A DNA stretch of 64,000 nt from Moraxellaceae bacterium (lineage in GTDB: Bacteria > Pseudomonadota > Gammaproteobacteria > Pseudomonadales > Moraxellaceae): positions 62,001 to 126,000 of the forward strand of contig JAJUIK010000004.1 in NCBI GenBank assembly GCA_029267635.1. The letters run 5' to 3'. Position numbers and translations under genes: made by a program. The notes beneath the pieces were generated by a model that saw nothing but the letters and a program-made list of their open reading frames with translations, did no database searches and was not told the origin of the DNA. This document shows, piece by piece, positions 29,659 through 38,399 of this stretch. Numbering within the stretch: position 1 is the first letter of the stretch; each line of letters starts with the position of its first letter.

Positions 29659-30155
29659 TGTATAAGAAACGTGTTCAACTTAAACCGTTTGTAAGGGAGT
29701 TTAACAAAAAACACTAAAAGAGAAATAGGAAGTACACGGTTTTTAACAATGTTAATTAAAAAAATCAAGTGAAGTTGAGGTAGGAATAATCAAAAAAATT
29801 TTTAATTTTTTTTAATTCTAGAACGCTTGACTTATATAAGTATATGATTTTGTTTTATATATTATGTTGATTAAAAAATAACCAATTTAAAGCGAAGCCT
29901 TGATCTGATGGTGAAAAGCGCTGTCAAGCCCAAAGAAATCCACAATTTTATCCACAGCTTTTGTGGACAACTGTGGAAAAGTATAAAAGATCATCAACTT
30001 GCTCATAAGATCAGCAAAACCTCCAATTAAATAGCAGAGAAATGACAGCAGGATGACCTGATTGCGCACGGGCAAGAAAATCATATTCTCTAGGTGCGAT
30101 TGCCGTCTGAATCGGCTAAAATTGCGCGGTATTTTTTTATAGGTCAGTTGCGTCT
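29659..30155. other. AT-rich intergenic region with DnaA-box-like cluster
   Basis: About 500 bp without a supported gene. The left part (29740-29885) is extremely AT-rich with T and A runs. The right part holds four DnaA-box-like 9-mers at 29936-29980. The promoter of ttcA should lie near 30080-30140. Confidence 0.6.
29936..29980. other. Cluster of DnaA-box-like 9-mers
   Basis: AAATCCACA (29936, plus), TTATCCACA (29948, plus, perfect consensus), TTGTCCACA (29962-29970, minus) and TTTTCCACA (29972-29980, minus). Two fit TTWTNCACA exactly. The second and third form a hairpin-like dyad. No dnaA, dnaN or gidA gene is nearby, so it is not evidently the chromosomal origin. Confidence 0.55.
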
Positions 30156-31067
30156 ATGTACTCGCCCGTTGAGTCCGAACAAGGATTTAATTTCAAACCA
30201 GAACTTCCAACAAGCTCTGCTTATTATCGTTTGCTGAAAAAGCTGCGCCGTCAGGTGGGCCATGCGATTCGTGATTTTAAAATGATCGAAGACGGTGATA
30301 AGGTGATGGTCTGTGTGTCTGGGGGTAAAGACAGTTACACCTTACTCGACATCCTGTTGCAATTTAAGCGCATTGCACCGATCAATTTTGATGTGGTGGC
30401 GGTGAACCTGGACCAGAAACAGCCGGGATTCCCTGAAGATGTGTTACCGCGTTATATGGAAGAAAACAATATTCCGTATTACATCCTGGAAAAAGATACC
30501 TATAGCATCACCAAACGCTTAACACCGGAAGGCAAGACCTACTGTGCCGTGTGTTCGCGCTTGCGTCGTGGCTCTTTATATGGCTTTGCGCAGGAAATTG
30601 GGGCAACCAAGGTGGCACTAGGTCACCATCGTGATGACATTCTGGCGACCTTCTTCCTGAACCTGTTCCATGGCGGCAGTTTGAAAGCCATGCCACCAAA
30701 GCTGTTGTCTTCGGATAAGAAAAATATCCTGATCCGTCCACTGGCTTATGTGGAAGAGAAGGACATCATTAAATATGCCGAATTGCGCCAATTCCCGATC
30801 ATTCCATGTAACCTGTGTGGTTCGCAGGAAAATCTGCAACGTGCGATTATCAACGACATGCTGCGTGAGTGGGACAAAGCTCATCCAAAACGCCTGCACA
30901 GCATTTTTGGTGCACTACAAAACGTATCTCCATCGCAACTGGTGGACCGTGAACTGTTTGACTTTGAAGTGCTAGACAGTCAGCGTGAGCTGGATTTCAC
31001 CACAGCTGAGACTGAAGAAGCGAAAAAACGTATCGATATGGTCAACTTGGGCTTCGCTGCAGATTAA
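30156..31067 (+). CDS. ttcA: tRNA 2-thiocytidine biosynthesis protein TtcA
   Basis: TtcA thiolates C32 in certain tRNAs using ATP and a [4Fe-4S] cluster. The 303-residue protein has the PP-loop [13 protein letters not shown] (about residues 53-65) and both conserved CxxC pairs, [10 protein letters not shown] and CNLCGSQEN, which with another residue hold the cluster. [19 protein letters not shown] is also characteristic. The ATG at 30156 gives a normal N-terminus. It is monocistronic with a strong terminator. Confidence 0.96.
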   Translation: MYSPVESEQGFNFKPELPTSSAYYRLLKKLRRQVGHAIRDFKMIEDGDKVMVCVSGGKDSYTLLDILLQFKRIAPINFDVVAVNLDQKQPGFPEDVLPRYMEENNIPYYILEKDTYSITKRLTPEGKTYCAVCSRLRRGSLYGFAQEIGATKVALGHHRDDILATFFLNLFHGGSLKAMPPKLLSSDKKNILIRPLAYVEEKDIIKYAELRQFPIIPCNLCGSQENLQRAIINDMLREWDKAHPKRLHSIFGALQNVSPSQLVDRELFDFEVLDSQRELDFTTAETEEAKKRIDMVNLGFAAD

Positions 31068-31075
31068 CTGATGCA

Positions 31076-31114
31076 CAGACACCTGAAGTCTTACTAAGTC
31101 AGGTGTCTGTTTTT
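31076..31114 (+). terminator. ttcA terminator
   Basis: An 11-bp perfect stem CAGACACCTGA/TCAGGTGTCTG followed by T5. Confidence 0.88.
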
Positions 31115-31274
31115 GCTGCCTTCATCTAAAAATAATCATAGTGAATATGGCGTACAAAAAAGCTTAGCGACATTTTTCGATTACATGCTATAAGGGAAGG
31201 CGAGCAAAATTGCTTGCTCCTAAGGTTGTCTGGATCAGCAACACAACAATGAACAAAGAACTTGAGGAAAAATC

Positions 31275-31658
31275 ATGCCTGCATTTTTAACTGATGATTG
31301 GTTTGCAACGGTAGAACAATTAACGGCAGCAGCAGGAGACTTGCACTTGCCACCGGTACTGGCGAATCTGGCCATCAATCTGGTGGTCAGCGGTGCAGAA
31401 GGGAATACCGAAGCCTCTCTTGCAGGTGGCACGATCCGGAAGGGTTTGGCGGAGAATGCCAAAACCACCTTGAGTATGGATGCAGAAACGGTACGTAAGG
31501 TATTTCTGGAATTTGATATGGCGGCAGCCATGCAGGCCTTTATGACCGGTAAAATTAAGGTACAAGGCGATATGTCACAATTGATGGCCTTACAGACCGC
31601 CAAAGCGAGTCAGGAACAAAAAGACCTGTTCAAGAGCATTTTGGCGCAGACCAACTAA
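31275..31658 (+). CDS. SCP2 sterol-carrier-domain protein
   Basis: This is a 127-residue single-domain SCP2-like protein with no signal peptide. The order WFATVEQLTAA, ASLAGGTIRKGL, TTLSMDAETVRKVFLE and the C-terminal FMTGKIKVQGDMSQLMAL is the standard SCP2 signature. These proteins bind lipids or acyl-CoA in a hydrophobic tunnel; UbiJ and stand-alone SCP2 proteins are relatives. The ligand here is unknown. GAGG is eight bases ahead of the ATG. It is monocistronic and shares a bidirectional terminator with mltF. Confidence 0.88.
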   Translation: MPAFLTDDWFATVEQLTAAAGDLHLPPVLANLAINLVVSGAEGNTEASLAGGTIRKGLAENAKTTLSMDAETVRKVFLEFDMAAAMQAFMTGKIKVQGDMSQLMALQTAKASQEQKDLFKSILAQTN

Positions 31659-31676
31659 GCTAGACATAAGCGCTGT

Positions 31677-31710
31677 AAAAAAAGCTTACCAGACGGGGTA
31701 AGCTTTTTTA
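31677..31710. terminator. Bidirectional terminator between SCP2 gene and mltF
   Basis: A 10-bp stem AAAGCTTACC/GGTAAGCTTT with A-run left and T-run right. Confidence 0.85.
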
Positions 31711-31714
31711 TGTA

Positions 31715-32827
31715 TTAAATTTCCACCAGTCTGGAACTGCTCTTGATGTGTTCCACATAGCTGCGGATGCGCGTGACATATTGCACGGCCTGGCGGTAGC
31801 GCCCATTGCTCGCTTTGTTCTGGTCCAAATAACTATAAAGGTTGACCCAGTTATTCGGATTTTTGCCTTGTGCTTCGATGCGCTTCTGAATCTGATTCAC
31901 CGCGCCTGGTCCCATATTATAGGCCACCAAGGCATACCAGTTGCGATCTGGCAAAGGTACATCAGCATAGAGGTTGAGCATCTTGTCGTAATACTTGGCA
32001 CCGCCCTGAATACTTTGTGCCGGATCATTACGATTATTCACGCCCATTTCCCGAGCGGTGCTGTTGGTCAGCATCATCAGGCCACGAACACCAGTTGGTG
32101 AAACCGAGTCAGGTTTTAAATAGGATTCCTGATAACCAATCGCAGCCAGCAAATGCCAGTCCAGATCATATTTCTGTGCGGTCTGCTTGAAACTGGCCTG
32201 GTAAATCGGAATGCGCTGGCTTAAGTCGCGCTGAATGGTTTTCCAGGATTCTGGCTGCACCACATTCTGATTATAAAAAGAAGCCAGCTGACGGATGGCC
32301 CCATTTTGTTTGCCCTGACAAATAAAACCACTCGCGGTTTGAGTCAGCGGATCTTCAGCATGTTTAAACACCAGATTGAGGTCAGGATTTAAACCATTTT
32401 GCTGCAAACTGTTCAGATCACCACAGGTAGCAGAAAAAGAATTGAGGTTTTTTGACTCAATATTTTCAATGCTGGCGGTGGTCATGGCAAAGTTGGCTTT
32501 ACCCTGTGCAACCCATTTTAATGCGGTTGCATTATCGGGCACGGTTTTAAAGTCTAACTTCACATTGATACTTTGTGCATAGTTACGTGCGAGATCATAG
32601 CCGAAGCCATGCATCAACTTACCTTCTTGAAAGACGGTGGTTGGATCTTCAACCGCCACTACGGTGAGGCGATTGTTGTTGACCACGGCATCATACTGAT
32701 AGGCCTTACTAGCATTGATGCTGTGGAAAGGGATTAAAATTGTACTTAAGGCAAGAATTTTAACCGGACGAGAAGAAAGTAAAGAGTTAAGGCAAAGCCT
32801 CGACTCAGAGGATGAACTACTGTGCAT
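31715..32827 (-). CDS. mltF: MltF-like membrane-bound lytic transglycosylase
   Basis: The product is a two-domain murein lyase. The 370-residue precursor has an N-terminal hydrophobic export segment (about residues 22-38), then a periplasmic solute-binding domain (RLTVVAVEDPTTVFQEGKL to about residue 200). The SLT domain begins at about residue 215 with catalytic E234 in GYQESYL, followed by GVRGLMMLTNSTAREMG and YALVAYNMGPGAV. The domain order and length fit MltF, somewhat shorter than the 480-520 residues of enteric MltF. No lipobox was seen. It is convergent with the SCP2 gene. Confidence 0.85.
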   Translation of the reverse strand: MHSSSSSESRLCLNSLLSSRPVKILALSTILIPFHSINASKAYQYDAVVNNNRLTVVAVEDPTTVFQEGKLMHGFGYDLARNYAQSINVKLDFKTVPDNATALKWVAQGKANFAMTTASIENIESKNLNSFSATCGDLNSLQQNGLNPDLNLVFKHAEDPLTQTASGFICQGKQNGAIRQLASFYNQNVVQPESWKTIQRDLSQRIPIYQASFKQTAQKYDLDWHLLAAIGYQESYLKPDSVSPTGVRGLMMLTNSTAREMGVNNRNDPAQSIQGGAKYYDKMLNLYADVPLPDRNWYALVAYNMGPGAVNQIQKRIEAQGKNPNNWVNLYSYLDQNKASNGRYRQAVQYVTRIRSYVEHIKSSSRLVEI

Positions 32828-33187
32828 GTTGTCTCCGCTACAAGTAATTTATGCCCATAAAAGTTCAGCAAAAGTCTGCTGAGAACTTTTAACAAGTTGA
32901 TAAATTCAATAAGGGTGGGCAGTCATGACGTCATTCAGAATGACATAAAGTGAAAAGAAAATTATGTAGAAAATCTACATAGTGTAAAAAGTGAGCGAAC
33001 TAAAAGTAGGTCGCACTATACGGGCTGAAAAATGCTTTGTCAAATTTTGTACAATTTTTAACTTGAATGATATTCATAACAACATGATTTATTGAATAAA
33101 AAACTTTTATATACTTTTGTTGTGGTGAAATAACGCATAAAATATTGCGTCTTGTTAATACAATGTAATTTTCCGCCGGTTGTGATC
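32828..33187. other. Intergenic region between mltF and greB
   Basis: A 360-bp divergent spacer with no supported gene; it should hold both promoters. An imperfect Fur-box-like 19-mer (33063-33081, 12 of 19 matches by eye to the classic palindrome) is the only motif noticed. Confidence 0.5.
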
Positions 33188-33676
33188 ATGAAATCAAACT
33201 TAATTACCCGTTCCGGACATGATAAATTGGTCGCGGAATTGAAGCAGCTGTGGCATGAAGAACGTCCCGAAATTACCCGAAAAGTGAACTGGGCGGCCAG
33301 CCTCGGCGATCGTAGTGAAAACGCAGATTACCAGTACAACAAGCAGCTATTGCGCAAGATTGACCGGCGTGTGCGCTACCTTGGAAAACGTCTCGAAGAG
33401 TTGAAAATTGTCGACTATTCGCCCCAGCAGGCCGGTAAAGTTTATTTTGGTGCTTGGGTGGAAATTGAAAACGAGCAGGGTGAACAAAAGACCCTGCGCA
33501 TCGTGGGTGTGGATGAAATTTATGATCATCATCCGCAGCATATCTCGATTGATTCACCCATGGCACAAGCTTTGCTATCCAAACAGGTGGATGAGGAAGT
33601 GGAGGTGGTTACACCCTCAGGAAAAAAATTGTGGTATATCAATTCGATTCGTTATGAGATTCCGGAAAACGGCTAG
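33188..33676 (+). CDS. greB: Transcription elongation factor GreB
   Basis: GreB is the GreA paralogue that rescues deeply backtracked RNA polymerase. From ATG 33188 it has 162 residues. The coiled coil contains LGDRSENADYQYNKQLLRKIDRRVRYL, of which the acidic tip is GDRSENADY; the KIDRRVRYLGKRLE stretch separates GreB from GreA. The C-terminal domain has ISIDSPMAQALLSKQVDEEVEV. A GTG two codons upstream is an alternative start; neither has a strong Shine-Dalgarno. tRNA-Ser follows after about 95 bp. Confidence 0.95.
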   Translation: MKSNLITRSGHDKLVAELKQLWHEERPEITRKVNWAASLGDRSENADYQYNKQLLRKIDRRVRYLGKRLEELKIVDYSPQQAGKVYFGAWVEIENEQGEQKTLRIVGVDEIYDHHPQHISIDSPMAQALLSKQVDEEVEVVTPSGKKLWYINSIRYEIPENG

Positions 33677-33770
33677 AAAAACAGAATTGTATCTATTTTA
33701 ATCGGTTGAACTGTAGAATCTAGAAAAAGATTTGCCAAGCTGAAATTTTATTTATATGATAGCGCTCGTT

Positions 33771-33860
33771 GGAAGCGTGGCAGAGTGGTTTAATGCACCG
33801 GTCTTGAAAACCGACGAGGGTTCACGCCCTCCGTGAGTTCGAATCTCACCGCTTCCGCCA
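33771..33860 (+). tRNA. tRNA-Ser (anticodon TGA)
   Basis: The gene is 90 bases with encoded CCA. The acceptor stem is GGAAGCG/CGCTTCC with discriminator G, the anticodon stem CGGTC.. encloses TTGAAAA with TGA, a long variable arm is present, and the T arm has GTTCGAATC. Confidence 0.96.
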
Positions 33861-33866
33861 GAATTC

Positions 33867-33898
33867 AAAAAACCCAGTCACATTGACTGGGTTTTTTT
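33867..33898 (+). terminator. tRNA-Ser terminator
   Basis: A 10-bp perfect stem AACCCAGTCA/TGACTGGGTT with a T7 tail. Confidence 0.88.
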
Positions 33899-33967
33899 AT
33901 GCTGGATGCAAAACCTGTTGGATTCAGTCAAGCATGTACTTCTGCTGGCATGGTCAAGACAATCGCT

Positions 33968-34663
33968 TCAATAGCGTTTAAACAGCACACTATTTTCTTT
34001 GGCGATATGCAGGAAAATATCATCACTGAGTTGATGCAGTTTGGCATACACGGCTTTCATGGTGGGGCAAGCATAATTCGGAGGGCTAAAATGCTGGGTC
34101 AGCTCAATGATCTGCTTGATCAGTTGTCCTGCAACCTCATGTTCGCTTTCTAACTGCTCGATCAGTTCACGTATCGCCATTCGGCTTTCCGGAGTTTGCT
34201 CAGCCTGCAACATGGCAGGAAACAGGATTTTTTCTTCTTTGGCAAAATGCTGTTCCAGCTCCATTTTAAGTAAGCTAAAGTTGCGGTGTAATTGTAAGAG
34301 CAAGACTTGATCGTGGTGGAAATGCACCAGCAAAATTTTGTTGATCAGTTCATCGAGTTCTTTCCACAGAATACGTTCGGGCTGATGATGTATTTGCAGG
34401 ATCAGATCAATCAATTGTGGATTAGACAGTTCGGTGATCGGGGCTTCACGGTCTGTACGAGTTAAGAAAGCCTGATAAGCCTGCTGTACTTCCCCCATAA
34501 AATCAGCGGGTAGTCCTGCATCATTTATGGCACTTTGCAAGCTGCGGTCCCCTTGGCAACAATAATCAATGTGCAGGTCATTTAGCCGATGGGTAATATC
34601 CGGGAAAAAAGTCACCAACTCTCCTAAGGTGGTCTGTGCATTAATCTGTAATGTTGGTTGCAT
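33968..34663 (-). CDS. ytfE: Di-iron iron-sulfur cluster repair protein (RIC/YtfE/ScdA)
   Basis: The protein repairs iron-sulfur centres damaged by nitric oxide or peroxide. The 231-residue product opens with the ScdA_N domain, including DLHIDYCCQGDRSL with the conserved CC pair. A hemerythrin-like four-helix domain follows whose histidines and glutamates (QIHHQPERILWKEL, HFHHDQVLL, HFAKEEKILFPAM, ESEHEVAG) bind the di-iron centre. It starts ATG (MQPTLQINAQTTLGE). It is monocistronic. I looked for an NsrR or FNR operator upstream and saw no convincing match. Confidence 0.92.
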   Translation of the reverse strand: MQPTLQINAQTTLGELVTFFPDITHRLNDLHIDYCCQGDRSLQSAINDAGLPADFMGEVQQAYQAFLTRTDREAPITELSNPQLIDLILQIHHQPERILWKELDELINKILLVHFHHDQVLLLQLHRNFSLLKMELEQHFAKEEKILFPAMLQAEQTPESRMAIRELIEQLESEHEVAGQLIKQIIELTQHFSPPNYACPTMKAVYAKLHQLSDDIFLHIAKENSVLFKRY

Positions 34664-34823
34664 GTTATTGTCCTAATGATTTTTTCGTCAGTGTAATAAT
34701 TTGCTAGCATTTAATGTTTAGACAATTTGTAAGATCGGATAAAGAAAAGCCGTAAAGCAGTGATACTGTAGTTTAGGTCAAGGCAAAAGCACGCAGTGAT
34801 TGCTTTTGCCTTAACTTTTGCGA

Positions 34824-36170
34824 TCAGCCAATCTGAATATTTGCTGCCGGATGTTTCAGGCGGCTTTCTTTTGGTGTTGCAATTAAATATACCAGACTCA
34901 GCGGCCCTAGACGGCCTGCAAACATTAAAAAGCTGAGAATCGCCAAGCTCGGTTGGCTCAGTTCACCCGTAATGCCACGTGACAAACCCACGGTGCAGGC
35001 GGCAGAAACTGCTTCAAAACTCAGGTCAAGAAAGTCCTGTTGGGGTTCCAGCACTAGTAGAATAAAATTGCCCACCGTGATGAGCGCGAAGGTAACAAAG
35101 GTTACGGCCAAGGCTTTCATGCTGAGTTCGCGTGAAATCGCATGATTGAAAATCCGGATTTCGCTCGAGCGTCTTAAAAATGCCAATACACTGAGCACCA
35201 AAACCACAAAAGTTCCGACTTTAATGCCACCTCCTGTACTGAGTGAGCCGCCCCCAATAAACATCAGTAACATGATAATAAAGCTGGTTGCAGGATAAAG
35301 TTGTGCGGTGTCGATACTATTAAAGCCGGAAGAGCGGGGTGAAGTGGCCTGAAACCAGGCAGCTGTCACTTGATCGGCAAACGGTAATGCGCCGAGCGTT
35401 GCAGGATTATGGATCTCCAATAGCCAGATGAGCAGAAAGCCGATGAGATTGAGCAATGCCATACTGACCAGAATAATCTTGCTGTTGGTTTGTAGTTTCG
35501 ACCAGCGTTTATTCTGTTTGATGTCAATCAGGATCAAAAAACCAATCGCCCCGATGACCGACAACGTGCTGATGGTGAATAGTACCAGTGGTTGATGTTC
35601 AAACTGCATCAAGCTATCGGAAAAGAGCGAAAAACCGGCATTGTTAAAAGCGGAAACGCTAAAAAAGATAGCTTGGTATAAGGCTGGCATAAAGCCAATT
35701 TGTGGTGTCCAGACACTGGTTAGGATCATCGCGCCGATGATTTCAAAAAATAGCGTGTACAGCACAACACTTTGTGCGACCTGCGACACTTTGGCCAGAC
35801 TGGTTTGGCCCAAGGCATCCTGTGCCCGAACTTGCTGTTTCAGTCCAATACGTGGAGAAAGGCTCATCGCTGCAAGCACCGCAAAGGTCATAAAGCCTAA
35901 ACCGCCAAATTGCACCATCACTAAAATCATGATTTGACCGAATGTAGTGTAGGTTGAACCGGTATCCACCACAGCGAGTCCCGTAATGGTAACCGCCGAG
36001 GTCGCGGTGAATACGGCATCCATCCAGCTGATCGGGTGTGTGGTGGCCAGCGGTATTTTCAGCATTAAGGTCCCAAAAATAATAAAACTCAGAAAACCCA
36101 ACGCCAAAATTTTCGGTGGGCTGAGATTAATGGTTTTATTTTTAAACCGGGAGAAGTCGAAAATACGCAT
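34824..36170 (-). CDS. ktrB: Potassium uptake membrane subunit, TrkH/KtrB type
   Basis: This is the ion-conducting subunit of a Ktr/Trk potassium transporter. It is about 448 residues of almost continuous membrane helices. The four filter loops each show the expected glycine: VTITGLAVVD, FNNAGFSLFS, PRSSGFNSID and CTVGLSRGIT. The third of three consecutive ATGs (36170) is chosen because AAGG stands 6 bases before it; the first (36176) touches the AAGG directly. It starts 18 bp after the RCK subunit gene, forming a two-gene operon. The short N-terminus and length fit KtrB better than TrkH. Confidence 0.9.
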   Translation of the reverse strand: MRIFDFSRFKNKTINLSPPKILALGFLSFIIFGTLMLKIPLATTHPISWMDAVFTATSAVTITGLAVVDTGSTYTTFGQIMILVMVQFGGLGFMTFAVLAAMSLSPRIGLKQQVRAQDALGQTSLAKVSQVAQSVVLYTLFFEIIGAMILTSVWTPQIGFMPALYQAIFFSVSAFNNAGFSLFSDSLMQFEHQPLVLFTISTLSVIGAIGFLILIDIKQNKRWSKLQTNSKIILVSMALLNLIGFLLIWLLEIHNPATLGALPFADQVTAAWFQATSPRSSGFNSIDTAQLYPATSFIIMLLMFIGGGSLSTGGGIKVGTFVVLVLSVLAFLRRSSEIRIFNHAISRELSMKALAVTFVTFALITVGNFILLVLEPQQDFLDLSFEAVSAACTVGLSRGITGELSQPSLAILSFLMFAGRLGPLSLVYLIATPKESRLKHPAANIQIG

Positions 36171-36188
36171 CATCATCCTTGTTGGTGT

Positions 36189-36839
36189 TTATTCAAAACG
36201 GCGCAGCAGTTTTTTCAGTTCAGTCAGAGGACCTTCTAAAATTAGAATATCATTTTCTTCAAAATGGAAGGTCGGTTGTACCTCATAGAACATGGTGAGA
36301 TTACGCTGCACCAGCAAGATTTTGATCTGTTCGGTATTTTGAGTGACCCCCAAGGCATGAACACCATGCAATTTGCTGTCAATGATGATCTTGACAATAT
36401 AATGGTCGTGATCCAGCCTCATATAACGGCTGACAATCGGGTAGTTGAGTGCCTGAGCAACACGAACGCCCATGTCTTCTTCTGGATGGATGATTTTGTC
36501 CACTTGCAGATGGGACAGAATCATGTGGTGGGCTTTGGTTTTGGCTTTAACCCAGATTTTTTTGACGCCAATATTGGTCAAATGCAGCACACATAAGATG
36601 CTGGCCTCAATGTCTTCACCAATCGCGACAATGACTGCATCACACTTTTCTAGATTGAGCTCACGCAGTACACGTTCATCCGTTGCATCCGCAATGACCG
36701 CATGGGTGAGGTCTTGTGCCAGTTCTTCTACATATTTTTTCTCGCTGTCAATTCCAATCACTTCATGTTTGGAAGCCGCAAGTTCACGCGCAACGGTTGC
36801 ACCAAAACTCCCTAAACCAATGACTGCGAACTGTCCCAT
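36189..36839 (-). CDS. ktrA: Potassium uptake regulatory RCK subunit, TrkA/KtrA type
   Basis: This is the cytoplasmic gating ring subunit that binds nucleotide. ATG at 36839 follows GGAAGG at a suitable distance, giving 216 residues. The RCK-N Rossmann fold starts with MGQFAVIGLGSFGATVARELAA and has the nucleotide-binding acidic residue in EVIGIDSE. The RCK-C domain occupies the last 80 residues (HGVHALGVTQNTEQIK to LEGPLTELKKLL). A single RCK-N/RCK-C pair marks the KtrA class; TrkA has two. It is the first gene of the operon with the pore subunit. Confidence 0.9.
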   Translation of the reverse strand: MGQFAVIGLGSFGATVARELAASKHEVIGIDSEKKYVEELAQDLTHAVIADATDERVLRELNLEKCDAVIVAIGEDIEASILCVLHLTNIGVKKIWVKAKTKAHHMILSHLQVDKIIHPEEDMGVRVAQALNYPIVSRYMRLDHDHYIVKIIIDSKLHGVHALGVTQNTEQIKILLVQRNLTMFYEVQPTFHFEENDILILEGPLTELKKLLRRFE

Positions 36840-36941
36840 GGTATTTTTCCTTCCTTCGAAGATTTTCTTTGTTATTAACGTTAAGCATGGGTTTTGTAAA
36901 GGCCTGCTGTATGAATCCCTCAGAATTCTTGAATTTGACAT

Positions 36942-36967
36942 AAAAAAACCACCTTGCGGTGGTTTTT
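36942..36967 (-). terminator. L,D-transpeptidase gene terminator
   Basis: An 8-bp stem AAACCACC/GGTGGTTT with a TTGC loop and T7 on the minus strand. Confidence 0.82.
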
Positions 36968-36984
36968 GGGTGCATCGTTGTCAC

Positions 36985-38196
36985 TTATTCAAGGAAACGC
37001 ACGGTCACACCGGAGCGGACTTTACGGCCCAGGTCATTGGCATCCCAGTTGGTCAGGCGGATACAGCCATGTGACGCTGTTTTAGAAATGGTCGATGGGC
37101 TTGGCGTGCCATGAATACCAAAGGATTTTTTACTCAAACCAATCCAGATGTTGCCCACTGGTGCATTCGGGCCCGGTGGCAGTGATAGTGGTTTGAGGTT
37201 ATTCCCCTGAATAAAGTTACTTGGTGAGTAGCTGTACCATGGATTTCTCGCTACCCCCGTCACTTTGTAGGTCCCGGTTGGCGATGGCGTGTCGGTACTG
37301 CCAATGGTGGCAGGGAATGAGCCGACCATCTGGTTTTTGTTGTTGAACAGATAAAGCTGTTTCGCGCCTTTATGTGCCACGATCAGATGAATGTCTTCCG
37401 GTAAATCATTACGGACGTTAGTGACAATGATTTTTTCACCAACTTTACTAAAGCTGGCTTTAGGATTAAGTTTCTTCAAGAAATCTTCATCCATGTGGAA
37501 TTTTTCACCCAACATTTCCGTGACACGAGTGTAATACAGGCCTTTCATTTTGGCTTGCAAAGCATAGTCGGACGGAATGGAAGGGGCATACGGACCTTTG
37601 AGGTCGTCTGCAGTAATGGTGTATTCTACAAAAGCCGGACGGGTCTGTTTCGCAACCAGCGCATCCCAAGTTTCTTTGGTGAGTTCGCCTGTTGGTTTGA
37701 GGCCATTCATTTGCTGGAAAGAGGCAATCGCTTTCAGGGTGTTTTTACCGCTGGTCCCATCAATGGCACCTGGAGAGGCATGCTCGTTATTCAGCATCAC
37801 GTGGGCACGCGCATAAACCGGAAATTGACCTTTGCCAATATTTTCATACCAGTCTGCCGTGTTGAGACTGTTGAGATCCCAGCTCACCTGTAATGGTGCG
37901 GTAGCGCTTTTAGCGGGTGCTGTGCCAATGTCGGCATTTTGATCTTCGCTCTGGGTCAGATTTTGCAGGGTGTCTGACGCTTGTTTTAAATCGCGCTGTT
38001 CTTGTGGGGTCACCAGCGTTTCTGTGGTATTGGTTGGGGTATTTGGAGGTTCAACCGCTAATGGATTAATTGGATCCTCGACTGCATCAGCAGAGATCAC
38101 TTGCGGCTTTAAGGGTTGCTCAGCAGTAGATGCGGCAAAGGCAGTGCCTGCAAGGATGCAGCTTAAACTCATGGCGAGTAATGAGCGAACGAACAT
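36985..38196 (-). CDS. Exported L,D-transpeptidase (YkuD) with peptidoglycan-binding domain
   Basis: The enzyme forms 3-3 crosslinks in peptidoglycan or attaches amino acids or proteins to it. ATG at 38196 gives 403 residues starting with a signal peptide (FVRSLLAMSLSCILAGTAFA). A Pro/Thr-rich linker is followed by a peptidoglycan-binding domain (AIDGTSGKNTLKAIASFQQ, LTKETWDAL). The YkuD domain runs to the end, with the catalytic histidine in IHGTPSPSTI and cysteine in SHGCIRLTN. The longer frame would place extra residues before the signal peptide. It is monocistronic. Which Acinetobacter Ldt it corresponds to is not decided. Confidence 0.92.
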   Translation of the reverse strand: MFVRSLLAMSLSCILAGTAFAASTAEQPLKPQVISADAVEDPINPLAVEPPNTPTNTTETLVTPQEQRDLKQASDTLQNLTQSEDQNADIGTAPAKSATAPLQVSWDLNSLNTADWYENIGKGQFPVYARAHVMLNNEHASPGAIDGTSGKNTLKAIASFQQMNGLKPTGELTKETWDALVAKQTRPAFVEYTITADDLKGPYAPSIPSDYALQAKMKGLYYTRVTEMLGEKFHMDEDFLKKLNPKASFSKVGEKIIVTNVRNDLPEDIHLIVAHKGAKQLYLFNNKNQMVGSFPATIGSTDTPSPTGTYKVTGVARNPWYSYSPSNFIQGNNLKPLSLPPGPNAPVGNIWIGLSKKSFGIHGTPSPSTISKTASHGCIRLTNWDANDLGRKVRSGVTVRFLE

Positions 38197-38399
38197 GTAA
38201 TTCAACCTTGAGAATTCTTCATATGTATGTAAAAAACTAGCCAAGTATTGCAGAAAAAATACGGAGATGCAGTAGTTGTTTTGTGTAAATATCACTTTTG
38301 TTTTTATCTAAAATGATTTTTTACGATGCCAAGAAATTATTAAATTTTCAGCCTTTTTGTTATGATGCTGACAAATCAAAAATGACCTCGAGAAAGTAA

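Noticed and set aside
29845-29872. A dif-like XerC/XerD site: TTATGTTGATT resembles the XerD half-site.
   Set aside because: The other half matches poorly, and the best alignment needs a 4-bp instead of a 6-bp centre. The AT-rich context makes chance likely.
29887-30084. A 65-codon minus-strand frame across the DnaA-box cluster.
   Set aside because: No family resemblance, no good Shine-Dalgarno, and it covers the box cluster and the expected ttcA promoter.
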